A stretch of DNA of 64,000 bases, taken from NCBI GenBank assembly GCA_029641185.1, contig JAPWGK010000006.1, positions 496,001-560,000 on the forward strand. Reading direction: 5' to 3'. The translations under genes and the position numbers were made by a program. This stretch comes from Pseudofabraea citricarpa. Its lineage: Eukaryota; Ascomycota; Leotiomycetes; Helotiales; Dermateaceae. Positions 33,912 to 46,418 of the stretch are shown here, in pieces. Positions within the stretch are counted from its first letter, which is position 1. The number at the start of each line of letters is the position of its first letter. Below the pieces are notes generated by a model. It was not told the DNA's origin, did not search any database, and saw nothing but the letters and a program-made list of their open reading frames with translations.

Positions 33912-35521
33912 ATGAGCGACCATCCAACAGCTGGGCCATCACTCATTCTGACCCAGCACGAGAAAGCTCATCGCGAGCACTTACGATCACACCAGCACCA
34001 GCACCAGAACCAGCACCATAACCACCTCCATCTGCGACAGGAGCAGGCCGCAGCAACATCTGTCGTCACCGAAGTCACCCAAACTATCTCAGTCGTGCAG
34101 CAGATCAACGTCGACTCCAATGGTAGCACCTTTGGCGTGGAAACTCACTTGGCCGAGTCAACCTCAGCAAGCTCTCCAGCTCTGACTGATGTCTCCGCCG
34201 CCGCCGCAGCATCGTCGACGATAGCCGCGAGTCCTATTGTAACGTCCGATGCTTTGCAACCAACTTCGACAGAGCCTGGGGCGTCAGCGAGCGGTGCATC
34301 ACAATCTTTATCTACCAATCTGGGTTCATCATTACCCTCTTCCACTCTTTCGACAGACTCCAGTTTTGCCTCACTTTCCGTAATTTCTAATTCTTCATCT
34401 ACTTGTGAGTTCCTTGATATCATAACTGCGATGAAGAAGCTTATACAGGTCTAGTTATCCCCAGCTCCAGCAGCTTCTCTAGCAACTTGCTCTCGAACTC
34501 CACCACTTCTACCTCGAGTTCTTCAATATCAACCTCTCTCACCTTTCTGACGTCGTCTTCTACTTCATCCTTCAGCGAGCTCTCGACGTCTTCGCAACGC
34601 TCCACAACCCTCACTTCAGCTTTCTCAACAACATCACCACGGCCAACATCGACTGGCGATGGCAGCAGCAGCAGCAGCAGTAGCCTTTTGGGTGTTGGTT
34701 CGGGGTCTGATTCGGCATCAAGCACCAGCGTAGAATCCTCAAGTGCTCCTACCAGCACATCGGATTCTGATGGTGGGAATGGTACCAGCGGCACAGCAAC
34801 TCCAACTCCAGTCGTTGTTGGAAGTGTCGTTGGTTCCATAGCTGGCTTTGCGGTTATTCTTCTCGTACTATTAGTTATATTGCGTTGGTGGAAAAAGAAA
34901 AAGGGTGGACATCTATCACTATCCAGTACTAATCCAAGCTCGGGAACGAGGGGAGTTGATTTCGGCAACACACCAATCGAACCCTCGGGGGGGACGGGGG
35001 GGATGCAGGAGCGGCGGTCAATTGTGAATGTAATACCAGCTGCTCTCGGCAACCTCACGGGACTTAACAAGCGGGATCGAACGTCACGACAGACGGATAG
35101 AACTGTCTCGTCAACTGCTGGAAGTGAAAGAGGATTCTACCGGGTCTCTGGAAGGAAACTGCCCTCGGTTCTTCAGCATGGTGGTGATGGATATGGTGAG
35201 CCTGGTCAACGTGGCGATACTATGAGTGGGCAGTCATTTTACCGGGATTCGCAAGGCTTCTATGGAGGAGAGGGTGGAAGTGCAGGAAGAGGTTCTGTTC
35301 TACCAACCTTGATCAACCCCAATCGAGACAGCGCTGGGGGTATACCTATAATGCGGCCCAGTCCTGCAAGGACACCGGTCACCGCACAAGGACCCTTTAT
35401 CTTTCCGTCACCACCAAAGACCCCACCGCAGCCAGCAGACATGGTCGGGCCTGAAGTAGCTGGGCGGTCGAATGTGTCCCAAGATGGCTCCCACGCGTCG
35501 AGGTTTACCGAAGAGGTCTGA
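33912..35521 (+). CDS. Ser/Thr-rich single-pass membrane protein
   Basis: Two exons (33912-34404 and 34449-35521) give 521 aa. The first about 50 residues are rich in His and Gln (HQHQHQNQHHNHLHL). Then follow about 230 residues made largely of Ser, Thr and Ala, the composition of a heavily O-glycosylated mucin-like ectodomain. One transmembrane helix lies at about 286-311 (VVVGSVVGSIAGFAVILLVLLVILRWW), followed at once by the basic stop-transfer KKKK. The remaining about 205 residues look cytoplasmic, disordered and Gly/Pro/Ser-rich. This layout matches fungal cell-surface stress sensors of the Mid2/Wsc kind, but no Cys-rich WSC head is present. There is no N-terminal signal peptide, so the helix would have to act as a reverse signal anchor, or an upstream exon is missing. 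Function is unknown. Confidence 0.75.
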
Positions 35522-36200
35522 ATAGTAGACGTGACGATTTACGGATTTGTAATTTCGGCGAAAACCTCGTTGCATTCAGCCCTGTTGTATATTGTCGATC
35601 TTCAGCGTCGTGCAGCGCATTTTGCTATACTGCTGTGCTTGGGATATATCAGTGCAGTTCTTGCATATGAATGGCGTTTTCTTCCCTATGGGACTTTTTC
35701 ATGTTCTAAGGCCGTTAAGCCATCTGAACCACATGTTTTTCTTGTGTTACCAAGAATCCAAGGACAATGTCTGGGAACGAGGACTGGCTTGATTTGAGTT
35801 CTCTGTGTGCTTTACGAAGCATACATATCTTTTGCGGGCCTTGGACCAGCCGCTCTTGTAGGGTCGTCTGTCTCGGCAGCATTTCGTGTATAATGTTCAT
35901 TTTGTTGGCCAGAGGGTCGCTGCAGATTTAAATATAATGTGTTCCATGTCAGATGCAGTTAGTCTTGTTGTGATATACGTGAAGAGGCTCTCTGAACCAA
36001 GCAGCAGCAGTCAGGCAGGGTATCGGTGGTGTCAGTAGGGTCTCAAGGCGAGGCGATGCAGTCACAGACGGACTGATTTGGAAGCAGATAACTGCGAGAG
36101 GCACGGGAGTTTGAAGCATCATCTCAAGAGTCAGGAGTCACCACAAGTCAAGGCTTACCTGATCTGATGTTTTGCACTGAAGTCGGCTCAGGCTGTTGCT

Positions 36201-36258
36201 GCTCAATCTGCTTCTGCTCAATCTGCTTCTGCTCAATCTGCTTCTGCTCAATCTGCTT
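36201..36258. repeat. 15-bp tandem repeat, four copies
   Basis: Four consecutive copies of GCTCAATCTGCTTCT; the first three are exact and the last differs at its final two bases. It lies 2.3 kb before the transcription-factor start. Confidence 0.9.
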
Positions 36259-37302
36259 GATAATTGCACAAGGCAGTTTAAGCACCTCGGTAATACTTGG
36301 AGGAAGATGTGACTGCTTCCAGATTTTTGGTGCTTGACCTCACTTGATGACTTGAAACGTACCTGATTGCTAAGGAGATTAGAGTTGTCAGCGTGGTAAG
36401 CGATCAGATACAGACAGAGTTGATAGATGCGGTCGACAGATAGACGCTGTCGCTCTCGGCGATAATCAGCAGCCGTAACCGCCGTCCGATGATTTCAGGA
36501 CTCAGGAGCAGCTTCGTCGTTCCGAGATTATTCTTCGGGCAACCCAAGTCCAAAACACACAGGTCACCCACGCACCACGCAGGCCAAAGGAGGCTGAGCA
36601 GATGTGATACAAGTCAAGAATGTACAGGGAAACTTCATCTGAGCGGCGTCCGGGGCTCGATGATTGGCGACCAGCAAACACGCCGTTTCAGCACTGTCAG
36701 AGGTACCCCACCAGCTTCTCGAATCTCGATGATGACCCAATGGTCGAGTCTAGAAGTCGGTACATGTGTTCTGTACACTTACTCGTGCGTGGTACGAGGA
36801 GGGTACGACAGCACGGTGGTTGATTATTATTGGGCTTTGCTGGAGTTGTCTGGGTATCGCGTCAACAAGTATGAATGCTCGGTCGTTTGTCGTAAGTAGG
36901 TACGTATCTCGGTAGTTGGCGAGCTGTCGTGATCAACAGGTACAGGTACAGGTACAACAAGTATTGTTGCTCGCTCGCTCTCTCTTGTCCGGATCTCTGC
37001 TTCATCCGATGTGAAACTTGCATTGCGAGATGGGTGGGGGACTCGCAGAATCAAGCATTGTACTATGGTTACAAACCTTAACCAGACTTCAGCGCTCATA
37101 TCAATGCACATGCGGTGTCACATCATTTCCATCACAGGAAGAGGAAGAGGAAGATAGGATTCCTTTTCTGGCACTCAGTGGTCCTCGCCTCGGGCCTGCT
37201 TCCGGTGTCAGGTATTGGCATCAGTAGGTACTGTACTGAGTACAGACAGTATGGGCTTCATGATTACTGCATCGAACCACTCAGTGTCCTGAATGTCATC
37301 AG

Positions 37303-37357
37303 TTGCCATTATTGCCATTATTGCCATTACCAACCATTACCATTGCCATTGCCATTT
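37303..37357. repeat. CCATTA/CCATTG hexanucleotide repeat
   Basis: About eight imperfect copies of a TGCCAT/TACCAT-type hexamer, a microsatellite in the presumed leader region of the transcription-factor gene. Confidence 0.8.
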
Positions 37358-38506
37358 TTAGCTGTCAGGATTCTTGCTGGCTTATCCCCTCTCCTCTCTC
37401 GAGTCTCTCCCTCGTCGCTTGTCTGTTCCCTACAACCCCCTCTATTATTTCTCCTCTCCTCTCTTCTCCTCCTCCTCCTCCGCTCTTGCACCTTCAAGTC
37501 CCGCTTTTTGGTAATCATCGTCAGTGACCCCCTGGTGGTCTTTGCGTTCTTCTGCGCTGGGTGCGGCCGTCTCTCCCTCACTTCATGCAAGTTCCAGCTC
37601 TCGACCCTGAATGATCGACATCAAAATACTACGACGACTGCATAGCCCTGCAACCTGATTCTTCTTGATACTTGATAACGACTTGAGCATCTGAACCACT
37701 TCAACTACGGCTTCTAACAAAGCACCGCTCCGCATCACCGCATCACCGCACCACCGCACCACAGCACATCAACAACTCCCCCCACCCCACCAAGGCCTTG
37801 ACTCCGGACTCCCAAACGTGGAACACTGAGAACCATCCAACAGGACCCGTATCCCGTACCGCATCGTACATTACCTTACCTGTGCCTGCAGCCTGCTGCA
37901 ACTCCCCATACTACCCTGTCATTGCTATAGGCTGAGATCCCAAGACTGTGAACCCTTAACCCAACTCTGACGAAGATCCATCCCCAAGTCAAAATTGTCT
38001 GGAACCCACACCACGGCGCTCGAGGCTTGGACTTTTACACATCGGCGCAATCCATCCACGAAGCTCGACTGGGTAGTCAGTCGTACGTTGCGAACTTAGC
38101 CTCCGTAAGTCCGCCGAGTCCGATCATTATTATTAACCTCAAATGTCTCTTGTCTAACCCCCCCTTTCGGAATAGGTAAATCCCAAGCCTTCCTGACTTT
38201 CCCAAAAGTTCACAACCACCAGCAACCACCAACAACCACCACGACCACCGTCATCACCACCCGCCACGGATCCTCTATTGTCCCTCAACCCACACTTTCT
38301 AAACACCCTGGCCTGGCCCCAAGATATGTCCGAGACCGAGTAGACCGCCCACTATCCGATTACGTTTCCCTGCTCTGCGTCTTGACTCTTAACCGCTCTC
38401 GACGTCCGACCTCTCTTCGCCCGCCGCAGACGGTGCAACAAGAACACCTAGGCAATTCTGCCCAAACCCAAACCCCAAAATCGTGTGCGCAAAATATCAC
38501 CTTGGA

Positions 38507-41500
38507 ATGTACGGCGATTCCCAATCTCCAATAATGGATATGAACGGACACGATCACAACGGCTTTCAGATGCCTCAGATGCAAGCGCCACCGCTTATGA
38601 ACCCCCCACCACAGATATTCGGAGGATATACACCAGATGGCTTACCTATGTCCGCAAACCTTCCCGACATGTCCGGTCCGCTATTCGGGGACGGAACACT
38701 TCTTGATGACAGTAATGAGGCAAAGCGGAGGAGAATAGCTAGAGTATAACCTGCGCCATACCCGCGAGATCCGAAATCGAGTGCTGACGCAGCGCAGGCT
38801 TGTGATATGTGCAGGAAGAAGAAAATTAAGTGTGATGGCAAGATGCCCGCTTGCACCCATTGCATCAATTATAAGACAGAATGTGTTTTTACCCAAGTCG
38901 AAAAGAAGCGGAATCCTCCTAAAGGGTGCGCCGAGAGAGATAATAATCTGCCAACCGTCGCTGACTTTTTGATAGGGCGAAATATATCGAAGGCCTCGAG
39001 AACCGTTTAGGGAGGATGGAAAGTCTTTTGAGACTCTCAGGTGTGTTTTCTTGCTGATCCTGCTCATCCGGAGACAGACTGCGGGTTGATACTTATTTTC
39101 ATCCGATGATGTACTAACATCGCTCAAGGACTTCTTTCGGAAGACGACAATGGACGAACCGACTTAGGGACATTAGAGAAGAGACTTGCAGATAAGAACT
39201 TATCACGTAGAGCATCGGCGGTGCCCAACTCTAACCCCACATCGCCTTCACAAAGTACACCGGGAGGAGATGCTTCCGGCTCGACCCCTCGAAGTACGCT
39301 GGCGTCTCCTGAACCTCAGGCCAATGGCCATACAGAAAAGGAAGGGGAGAGTAAACCTACCAGCAAAGATAAGCCAAATGGCAACAACAAGGACAAGCGT
39401 GATAGTACACCACCGAAGTCAGAGGAGGAAGTCGAAGCTTTGTCGGATATGATGTGCTCTCTGGTCACAAATAATTGCGGCGAAACACGTTACATTGGTA
39501 TGAGATCTATTAAATATATACAGTGCTACTAGCTAACGAATGCTAGGCTCATCATCTGGGTTCTCTATTTTCTCTCCAAAAGGTATCCAATGGGTTAATG
39601 AGAAGACTGGCGACTCTTCGTTCCAAGAAATGATTTCCTCGGCATCTGTGGACGAAAACAAAAACACTTATTGGAAGCCCGAGGTTTTTGGAGATCTCTT
39701 CGCACGCCGAATCTTTCGCCAACTTCCACCTAAAAACGAATGTGTTTCGCTATTAAAAGATTTTTTCGAAAACTTCAACTGCATGTTCCCTCTTTTTCAT
39801 CAGCCTACTTTCATGCATCTAGTAGAACGGCAATACTCAAGAGACCCATACGAGGGCTCTGGATGGTGGGCAAGTCTGAACGTAGCGCTTGCTATAGCTC
39901 ATCGACTAAGAGTTATGAGCAATCTTGTACCACATGAAGAAGACGAGAAAGCATGGGGATATCTCAAAAACTCCTTGGCAGTATTTTCTGAGCTGACGAT
40001 GAGAAATACCGACCTACTCAGCGTTCAAGCATTACTGGGGATGGCTTTGTTCTTGCAAGGAACTCCTAATCCGCAGCCTTCCTTCTTTCTAGTAGCTGCT
40101 GCCATTCGACTTTCTCATAGTATTGGTCTTCACAAACGTGGCTCAGGGTTCAACCTCAACCCGGTAGAGATCGAGCAACGGAAACGAGTCTTTTGGATAG
40201 GGTATATGCTTGACAAGGATATTTGTCTTCGTTCAGGAAGGCCCCCGGCCCAAGATGATGACGATATGAATGTTGAGCTTCCGAGTTCAGACCCAGAAGA
40301 CAATATTGGCAACATCCCGCTCGCTGATGGAAAGGGGAAGGTCAACTTATTCCGTCTCATGGCCGAGTTTTCCACCATTGAGTGTAAAGTATACAAGCAG
40401 CTTTACTCGACTAAGGCCGCGAAACAGTCAGATGGTGAACTTCTCAATACTATTGGCGAGCTTGACCATCAGCTCGAAGAATGGAAAGACAGTATTCCAG
40501 TTGACTTCCGTCCAGAGCACGAAATTAAGGCTTCCCATACACCATTAATACTCCACGTCGTTGTTCTTCATTTTGCTTATTATAATTGTCTTACTACCAT
40601 ACACCGAATGTCAGTCCACCACGGATACTGGACAAGTCGACTCTCAAATTATGCAATCCAAGGACTCAACGCCAAGCCGCTGAATCCTCGTGTCTTCTCA
40701 TCCGCTGCCCTATGCGTATCCGCCGCTCGGGCTTCTATCCACTTGATCAAATACGTTCCTCAAGGGGACTTTTCTTGTGTCTGGTAAGTTGATCAGCCCA
40801 GTTGATCAGTGGCCACACTAACATTTATAGGCTAATTTTATACTTCCCTGTTTCTGCTCTTGTAACATTATTCGGCAATATTCTTCAAAACCCTCAGGAC
40901 CCACGAGCTCGCTCAGACGTCCGTCTAATGAACCTTGTTGTTAGCTTCCTATCGATGCTAGGAACGGAAGAAGAGAATGGTGGAGTGAAGCGAATGCTCG
41001 GAGTATGTTCTGAATTCGAACGAATTGCGAAGGTCGTACTTGACAAAGCCGAGAAAGAGACCTCCTCACGGAGAAAGAGAAAGAGTCACGAAGACCCTGC
41101 AACCAAAGCAGCAAATATGCAAAAGGCCCAGTCCCATACACCGATGCACAGCAATGCTGCAACGCCAGCCATGGTCTTCTCACCAAACATGACCAACCAA
41201 ATGAGACCCCAAAGTAACTATAGCCCAAGAAATGGAAGTATCAGTGGGACCACCAACGGACATCCAAATGGCGCTTCTCCAAGTACATACATGGACTATA
41301 GCAACGAAGGATCAGATTACATGACGCCCAACGGCAATAACAACGGCGGCATGACGCCTTTTGCGGATATTCAAGGTTATACTAACGGCAACCAAGTGAA
41401 CTCACCGCTGAACCTTAACACCTTCCAACAGCCGTTCGTGCCTCAAGATCTGTGGCAAATGCCCATGACGCTAGAATGGGACTGGGCCGATATGACGGGT

Positions 41501-41596
41501 GGCGCGTATCCCAGTTTCGAGAACGGCATGGTCGGAGACCCCAACCTGTTTAACAACAACAATAATAATAACCAGCATCTTCAAAACATGCAGTGA
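38507..41596 (+). CDS. Zn2Cys6 transcription factor with fungal-specific regulatory domain
   Basis: Six exons (38507-38743, 38798-38925, 38976-39040, 39129-39497, 39547-40783 and 40831-41596) give 933 aa. The Gal4-type binuclear zinc cluster is at residues 81-108 with spacing C-x2-C-x6-C-x6-C-x2-C-x6-C, preceded by the basic KRRRIAR. A linker and a short coiled coil follow ([20 protein letters not shown]). The fungal-specific transcription factor domain spans about residues 320-560 ([35 protein letters not shown] and [23 protein letters not shown]). The C-terminus is Asn/Gly/Ser-rich with acidic-aromatic patches near the end, probably an activation region. Two introns interrupt or flank the zinc cluster, as often seen in this family. 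I do not recognise the orthologue, so the target pathway is not assigned. Confidence 0.92.
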
Positions 41597-42304
41597 TGAA
41601 TCAAAACGGGGCACAGGAGAGAGGAATGGGGTTGGGAAAATGCCGGCAGGTTGGCAGGCTGGCGCATGACGATAGTCCGTCCGGACGGGGCTTCAATGAC
41701 GCATGACGCAAACACAAACAAAAACTAAAGGATAGGGAGAACAAAACAAACTGGGGGCTTTTCTTTCCTGTTCTCGGAATCTATGATCTATGGGGTAGCG
41801 GGGTTTACACGACATGCATCATCTCTTCTCATTACTGAGCGAAAAATCAGGCGTAGCGATTTTCTTTTTTGGGGTCTTCTTTTTGTGCGGGACGATTTTC
41901 GGGGCCATGAACTATGAACATACCTGTATTATGTATGAGCTTTTATCTTTGCTTTTTATTTTTCTGTCTCACATATTTGCAGAACTTGCTAGGGTAATTC
42001 CTGCATGATTTATAAGCAAGGCAGGGAGGGAAGAAAGGAAGAGTGAGAAAGAGAGGGGATGGGTAGGGGATTTAGGTAGACGATACTGGTTGGAAATCTG
42101 TATGTATGTAATCTATCACGATTAAACTGTGCGCTCGCAATAATATCATTCCGATCGGCCATGGTGTAAGTTTTTTCTTGTTTGAATTCATAATCGAAGC
42201 TTTTTTAGAAGCTCTAATGGAACGCCTGAAAGAGCAATCGACAGCCCTCGTACAAACCGACCCAATGCATAAACAAACCCCGGCCTCTGTTCATTCTTCC
42301 AACA
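41597..42304. other. Convergent 3' intergenic region
   Basis: Spacer between the zinc-cluster gene and eIF3c. The frame at 41814-42008 is a chance T-rich one. No gene is seen. Confidence 0.5.
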
Positions 42305-45002
42305 CTAACCTCGGATGGCAGTTCCCAATGCTCCGCCTGTGAACTGAGTTCCGCCTGCCTGCCTGGGTACATTTTGTAGACCACCACGTCCACCACCTCT
42401 GCCGCGGCCACCTCTGCCACCCCCACGTCCACCGCGTCCTCCTTGTCGCTCGAAGGCGTTGGCAGTACCTTGTGTTCTGGTCTCTAGAGTCCGCTCGTTG
42501 CTCTCAATGAGTCCGCTGGCCTTGTCACTAAGAGTGAGGGCCAAGCTTTGTAGTCTGCTTAACTCTACACCCTTTCTGAAGATGATAGAAGAGCTGACTT
42601 GGTCGAGAGCTGCGGCAAGTTCCTCGTGGCTGATCATCTTGCTGACGATAGCAGCGACCTTTCGGTCGGTAAGCTCGAACATGGATGAGAGGGTAGAGAC
42701 GGAAAGGGTATCGTAGAATGGTGCGTATGTGAAGAGATAGGTGCGGAGACCCTCTTCCTGGATCTGTTCTGAAAGCATGGATTTGATCTCATCAGGCTTA
42801 GCCATCAACTCCCAGATCTTGATCGAGTGGATGAAAGAAGTAGCCTTCTTCCACTCGCCAGCTGCAAGAGCTTTTGACGCCTGCATGACATGATCTCTGG
42901 TGTTCTCGGGTGGACCAGTGAAGATTTGGCGTTCATGGTACTCGAGCATACGTCTGTAGGTCTTGCTAATAACACGCTTCTTGATATCTGGTGATGAGCC
43001 AGTTTGTGCCAGGAGTGGGATTTCGAGGAGCATGCTGCAAGTGAGGTAAACACATTCCAGGAGCTCGAGGTTGATGTGCATGTGGAAAGGAAGTTGACGT
43101 TGTCGCTCGAGACGTTCTTGCTCTGGCGAGACTTGGTTATATCTCTGGATCATGACACCTTGTGCAAGAAGCTCCTTTTGGCGTCCACTGCCGCAGATTT
43201 CTTGTAAAGTAGTCTGAGCTTCATAAACCAAGCCGGCTCGGAATGCGCAAAGGCCAACCTGAACCAAGGTACGGTTGAAGAGAATCTGGCTGTGCACGTC
43301 GAAAGCATTGATGGTCTCTTGCAAATGGGACATCAGCATCATATCACGGGCCTTGTAGTAATTATCGTGTAAAGCGAGGAAATAAATCTGGCAAAGCATT
43401 GCACGAGCACGGATGATGCCTTCGCTATTAATGAAGAGGTAGTTGCAGAGGATGTTGACCAAGACAGTTGCATCGGCTTGTTCTGTTCGAGGTGTGATGG
43501 CGGAGTTAAGGATTTCTGGAATCGCCTTCCAGCAATTCTCTTCCAAAATCTTGACAACTGCGGATGGCTATAAAATAATTAGTATATATCCACGTTTTAT
43601 AGTGCCTGAATTTCGCTTACCTTGAAGTAGACGTGCTCTAGTCTTCTCATGACAACACGGTTAAGACTGTCTTGTGAAACCTCGAGCTTGGTATTCTTTC
43701 GCAGAGTTTCGGCATACAAAAGCGTCCTTACAATATTATTGTAAAGAGCACCCTCGTCCGAGAGTCTGTCAATGTATTCGGCAGTGTGAGGATCAATGTG
43801 TTGCAGTGATCGTGTAAGTTCATCATCCAATCTCTCGACATAAGATACGATACTGCCGGGAATTCTAAGTGGCTCTTCATCAGTACCTGGGGCTGGCGAC
43901 TTTTCATCGTCCTCCCACTCCTCGGCCTGCTCAACTACGACGATATCCTTGTTTTCCTCGAGAACTTTTAGAAGTGTACCAAACTCTTGCTCAGCAGCCT
44001 TCCACTGCTCTTGAGACATGAAAGTCTGTGCGCCAGTGCTGGAGTCGAATCTAGTGGAGATGATAGTCAAGAGAACTCGAACGCGTTGATAGGGGGTTGC
44101 GGCAACCTCGTGTAGCTTCTCCATGATTTTGATCTGCTCGGTTCGGTCGGTGTTCTTCTTTCCTCGGGACTCCATGATAGTTCTGAGATGCTTCAAAATG
44201 CTCTCTGGTGTGAATAACAGGGTCTTTCCACCCTTGCCAACTGTAGCAAAGCCCTCATCGTCGTCAAAAGCGACATCTGCTGCTCCCGGAATAGCCTTTG
44301 GCTTCTTGACCTTTGGAGCTGGGGCCTCCTCCTCCTCTGACTCCATGAATGCATCACCATCAGCTCGGAAAGCATCGATTTCCTTTTGGAAATCCTTGTT
44401 GTTCTTCTTGATGCGTTGCTTCACTGCGTTTAATCCACGAGCGTTGGTCGCATTCATCTTCTTGGTGGAAACCTTTTGCTTGGCAAGCGTCTCGTTCATG
44501 AAATCCTCGAGTTCAGCAAGAGCTCGAACGTAAATCTTTGGGGTATTGCCGGACTGAACGAGCTTGAGGACTTGTCGGTTGAGTTTATCGAATTCTGGCC
44601 ATCTTGTTTCAGCAATAGCTTCATGGTCATCTGTAGATTTGTCTTACCAGTAGAAATAGATCCCCAATCATTGATCTTCTCTCCGTTTTCGATTGCCTTA
44701 ATTGTGCCCTCCAACTCTTCTAAACGCTTGTCTTTCGCACTCTTCACGACCTTGGCCCGATCATCGTCGCTGCTATCCTCGCTCTCCGAGTCTGCATTGC
44801 GCATGAATCGATTTGCACCGCTCTTCTTTGCTCCATCTTCATCGTCACTGGAGGAATCATCAGAGTCGTCCTGGTCATCTTCGTCAGAATCTTCCTCAGA
44901 GGAAGCAGCCTTTGCTTCCTCATCCTCCTCCTCGGAGTAAAGCTCCTCCTCGTCGGAAGAGCTGCTCTCGCTGGAGCTGTCGCCGTGGAAAAATCGAGAC
45001 AT
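42305..45002 (-). CDS. NIP1: Eukaryotic translation initiation factor 3 subunit C
   Basis: eIF3c is a core subunit of eIF3. It binds eIF1 and eIF5 through its acidic N-terminus and anchors the 43S preinitiation complex. The exons are 45002-44648, 44594-43621 and 43567-42305, giving 863 aa. The N-terminal about 80 residues are almost all Ser/Asp/Glu, with [13 protein letters not shown] at the start, which is diagnostic for the family. The middle holds [26 protein letters not shown] and helical repeats. The PCI domain is in the last third ([27 protein letters not shown]). The tail is rich in Arg-Gly-Gly. Near the stop (GGTTAG) the sequence could also be read as a donor G/GTTAGT with an acceptor 84 nt on, which would replace the last Gly by a short alternative tail. 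I prefer the simple stop. Confidence 0.95.
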
Positions 45003-45856
45003 CTTGAGCGGCAGTCTGTAGGAATTTGCAGGGAGCGTAACGCGGTGTGATGTTGGGTTTGACGTGTTTTCTGGTTGCGTGGTGGCAGATGATTTTTGTG
45101 ATTGTGGACTTTAGCGAGTTTTAGCGTCATTGGTCGGGTTCGAAGACTCTTTATCAGTCTTTGGAGATGCTGCACCCCAACATTTGGAGAAAGTCCATAA
45201 TCAGACGTAATAATCACTGAGTCACACTGATAACCACTGAAGAAGCGTTTGGTTGTAGATACAGTTTCCTAAATGGTGGAGAAATTTTGAAATGTTCCAC
45301 TACGAGTCACATTTTCTACCCCTCCTTAGCTTGTAAGCACGTGGAAAAGATTATCATCAGCACTGTTACTTTTCATACGGTATTTATTCTGTTATGAGTC
45401 ACCAGTGAGATGAGTCTTATGACTGACATGTGTATATATGAGTTTTCCATGTAAGATCTTTGTCTGCTAATATTACAAGAGTCAAATGATATGTGTTGAG
45501 GAGTATAGCGACCGAAAGCAAATATTTTTGATTTCTCTTAATAAAATAAAAACAAACAGTTACTACTTAGAGATGTAAAAAGTAATATTTTTTATAATGC
45601 TCTATCTGCTTGTAAATATTGACTCAAGTGCGTCTTTGCAATAGGGTTTTGTCTAGTTGCCCAAAGACCAAAAACGCCTGAGCTGAAAACCAAGAGATGA
45701 CGATAAAGATGCCTCTCATATGACGCCGTACTGACCCACAATATAATAATCCCCATGACCCATACCCAAGCTTATGCTGCTGTAGATTTTATGCGCCGAA
45801 TCGCAGCTGAAACCCACCCGATGCGCCTGACATCCAAAACTTTGTAGATTATGTAT
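45003..45856. promoter_or_regulatory. eIF3c promoter and AT-rich spacer
   Basis: Holds the eIF3c promoter on its left side and the 3' end of the small helical-protein gene on its right. A very AT-rich tract lies at about 45520-45600. No gene is seen. Confidence 0.45.
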
Positions 45857-46418
45857 TCACACATCTCTGATATTCCAGTCAGGATGGTCTGTAATTCTCC
45901 AGGGTTTGATACCGCTTGGGTTATCTGCTCGACTTTGTCTTGCATGTTCCAGGATGTTTGTACTTTTCTCGTCGGTCATCAATCGTCGGAACTGATGAAC
46001 CTCCTGGGTAGCGGTAGCAGCAGCTTCAGAGAAAGCCTTGAACTGACTCTCAGCTGTACTCTTGGTTAGTGATTTGATTTACACAATGCGCTTGCAGGAT
46101 GTTGGAAAGAAAGGACATGTGCGTACGGTTAGGCTGTTTGGTGGTCAGAGGCGCCATAAGACGGGGGATTGTACTTCGCAGGCCGCGCAACTGGGTGGGC
46201 TTGTCAGTGTGAGTATATTTAAGACTGCTAGGCTTTTGACTGACCTGGATGTACATCTCCTTGAGGGTTTTCAAGCCATCCTCAATGCGCTCTTCGTCCC
46301 ACACGTCCTCGTCCGGGTTGGGAGCCGTAGACTGTTGTGTCGCATTTTCTGCCGGTGCCGCATTACCATTGGGCACATTCATGTTCACTTGTGAACTATC
46401 TGGTTGTCCCACAGCCAT
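45857..46418 (-). CDS. Small conserved-looking helical protein, 144 aa
   Basis: Three exons on the minus strand (46418-46245, 46190-46127 and 46053-45857) give 144 aa. An Asn/Ala/Pro-rich N-terminus of about 38 residues leads into DEERIEDGLKTLKEMYIQLRGLRSTIPRLMAPL, an amphipathic helical region. Then come the FSEAAATATQEVHQFRRLM helix and a Trp/Pro-containing end (GIKPWRITDHPDWN). Short, helical, nuclear-type proteins of this kind include fungal Mediator subunits, and the overall feel is of one (Med27-like or Med11-like). I cannot verify that, so no name is given. The joins are supported by GTCAGT and GTACGC donors and a CACTAAC branch site. It diverges from AAR2. Confidence 0.75.

Larger units (their letters stand above)
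35522..38506. promoter_or_regulatory. Three-kb region upstream of the Zn2Cys6 gene
   Basis: No supported gene. It holds a 15-bp tandem repeat at 36201-36258, a triple AGGTAC repeat near 36938-36956, CCATTA/CCATTG hexamers at 37303-37357, and CACCGCAC-type repeats near 37730-37765. From about 37370 it is strongly pyrimidine-rich and could be a long 5' leader. The open frame at 37115-37645 is compositionally random. Confidence 0.4.

Noticed and set aside
34441..35070. 209-codon minus-strand frame
   Set aside because: It is antisense to the Ser/Thr-rich membrane protein; the Val/Glu/Leu repeats mirror its Ser codons.
37115..37645. 176-codon plus-strand frame
   Set aside because: Leu/Ser/Cys-rich translation of a pyrimidine tract with no domain; better explained as leader DNA.
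42226..42309. Extra 84-nt terminal intron in eIF3c
   Set aside because: The donor and acceptor exist (G/GTTAGT, TTCAG), but the alternative tail has no family support, so the simple stop is preferred.
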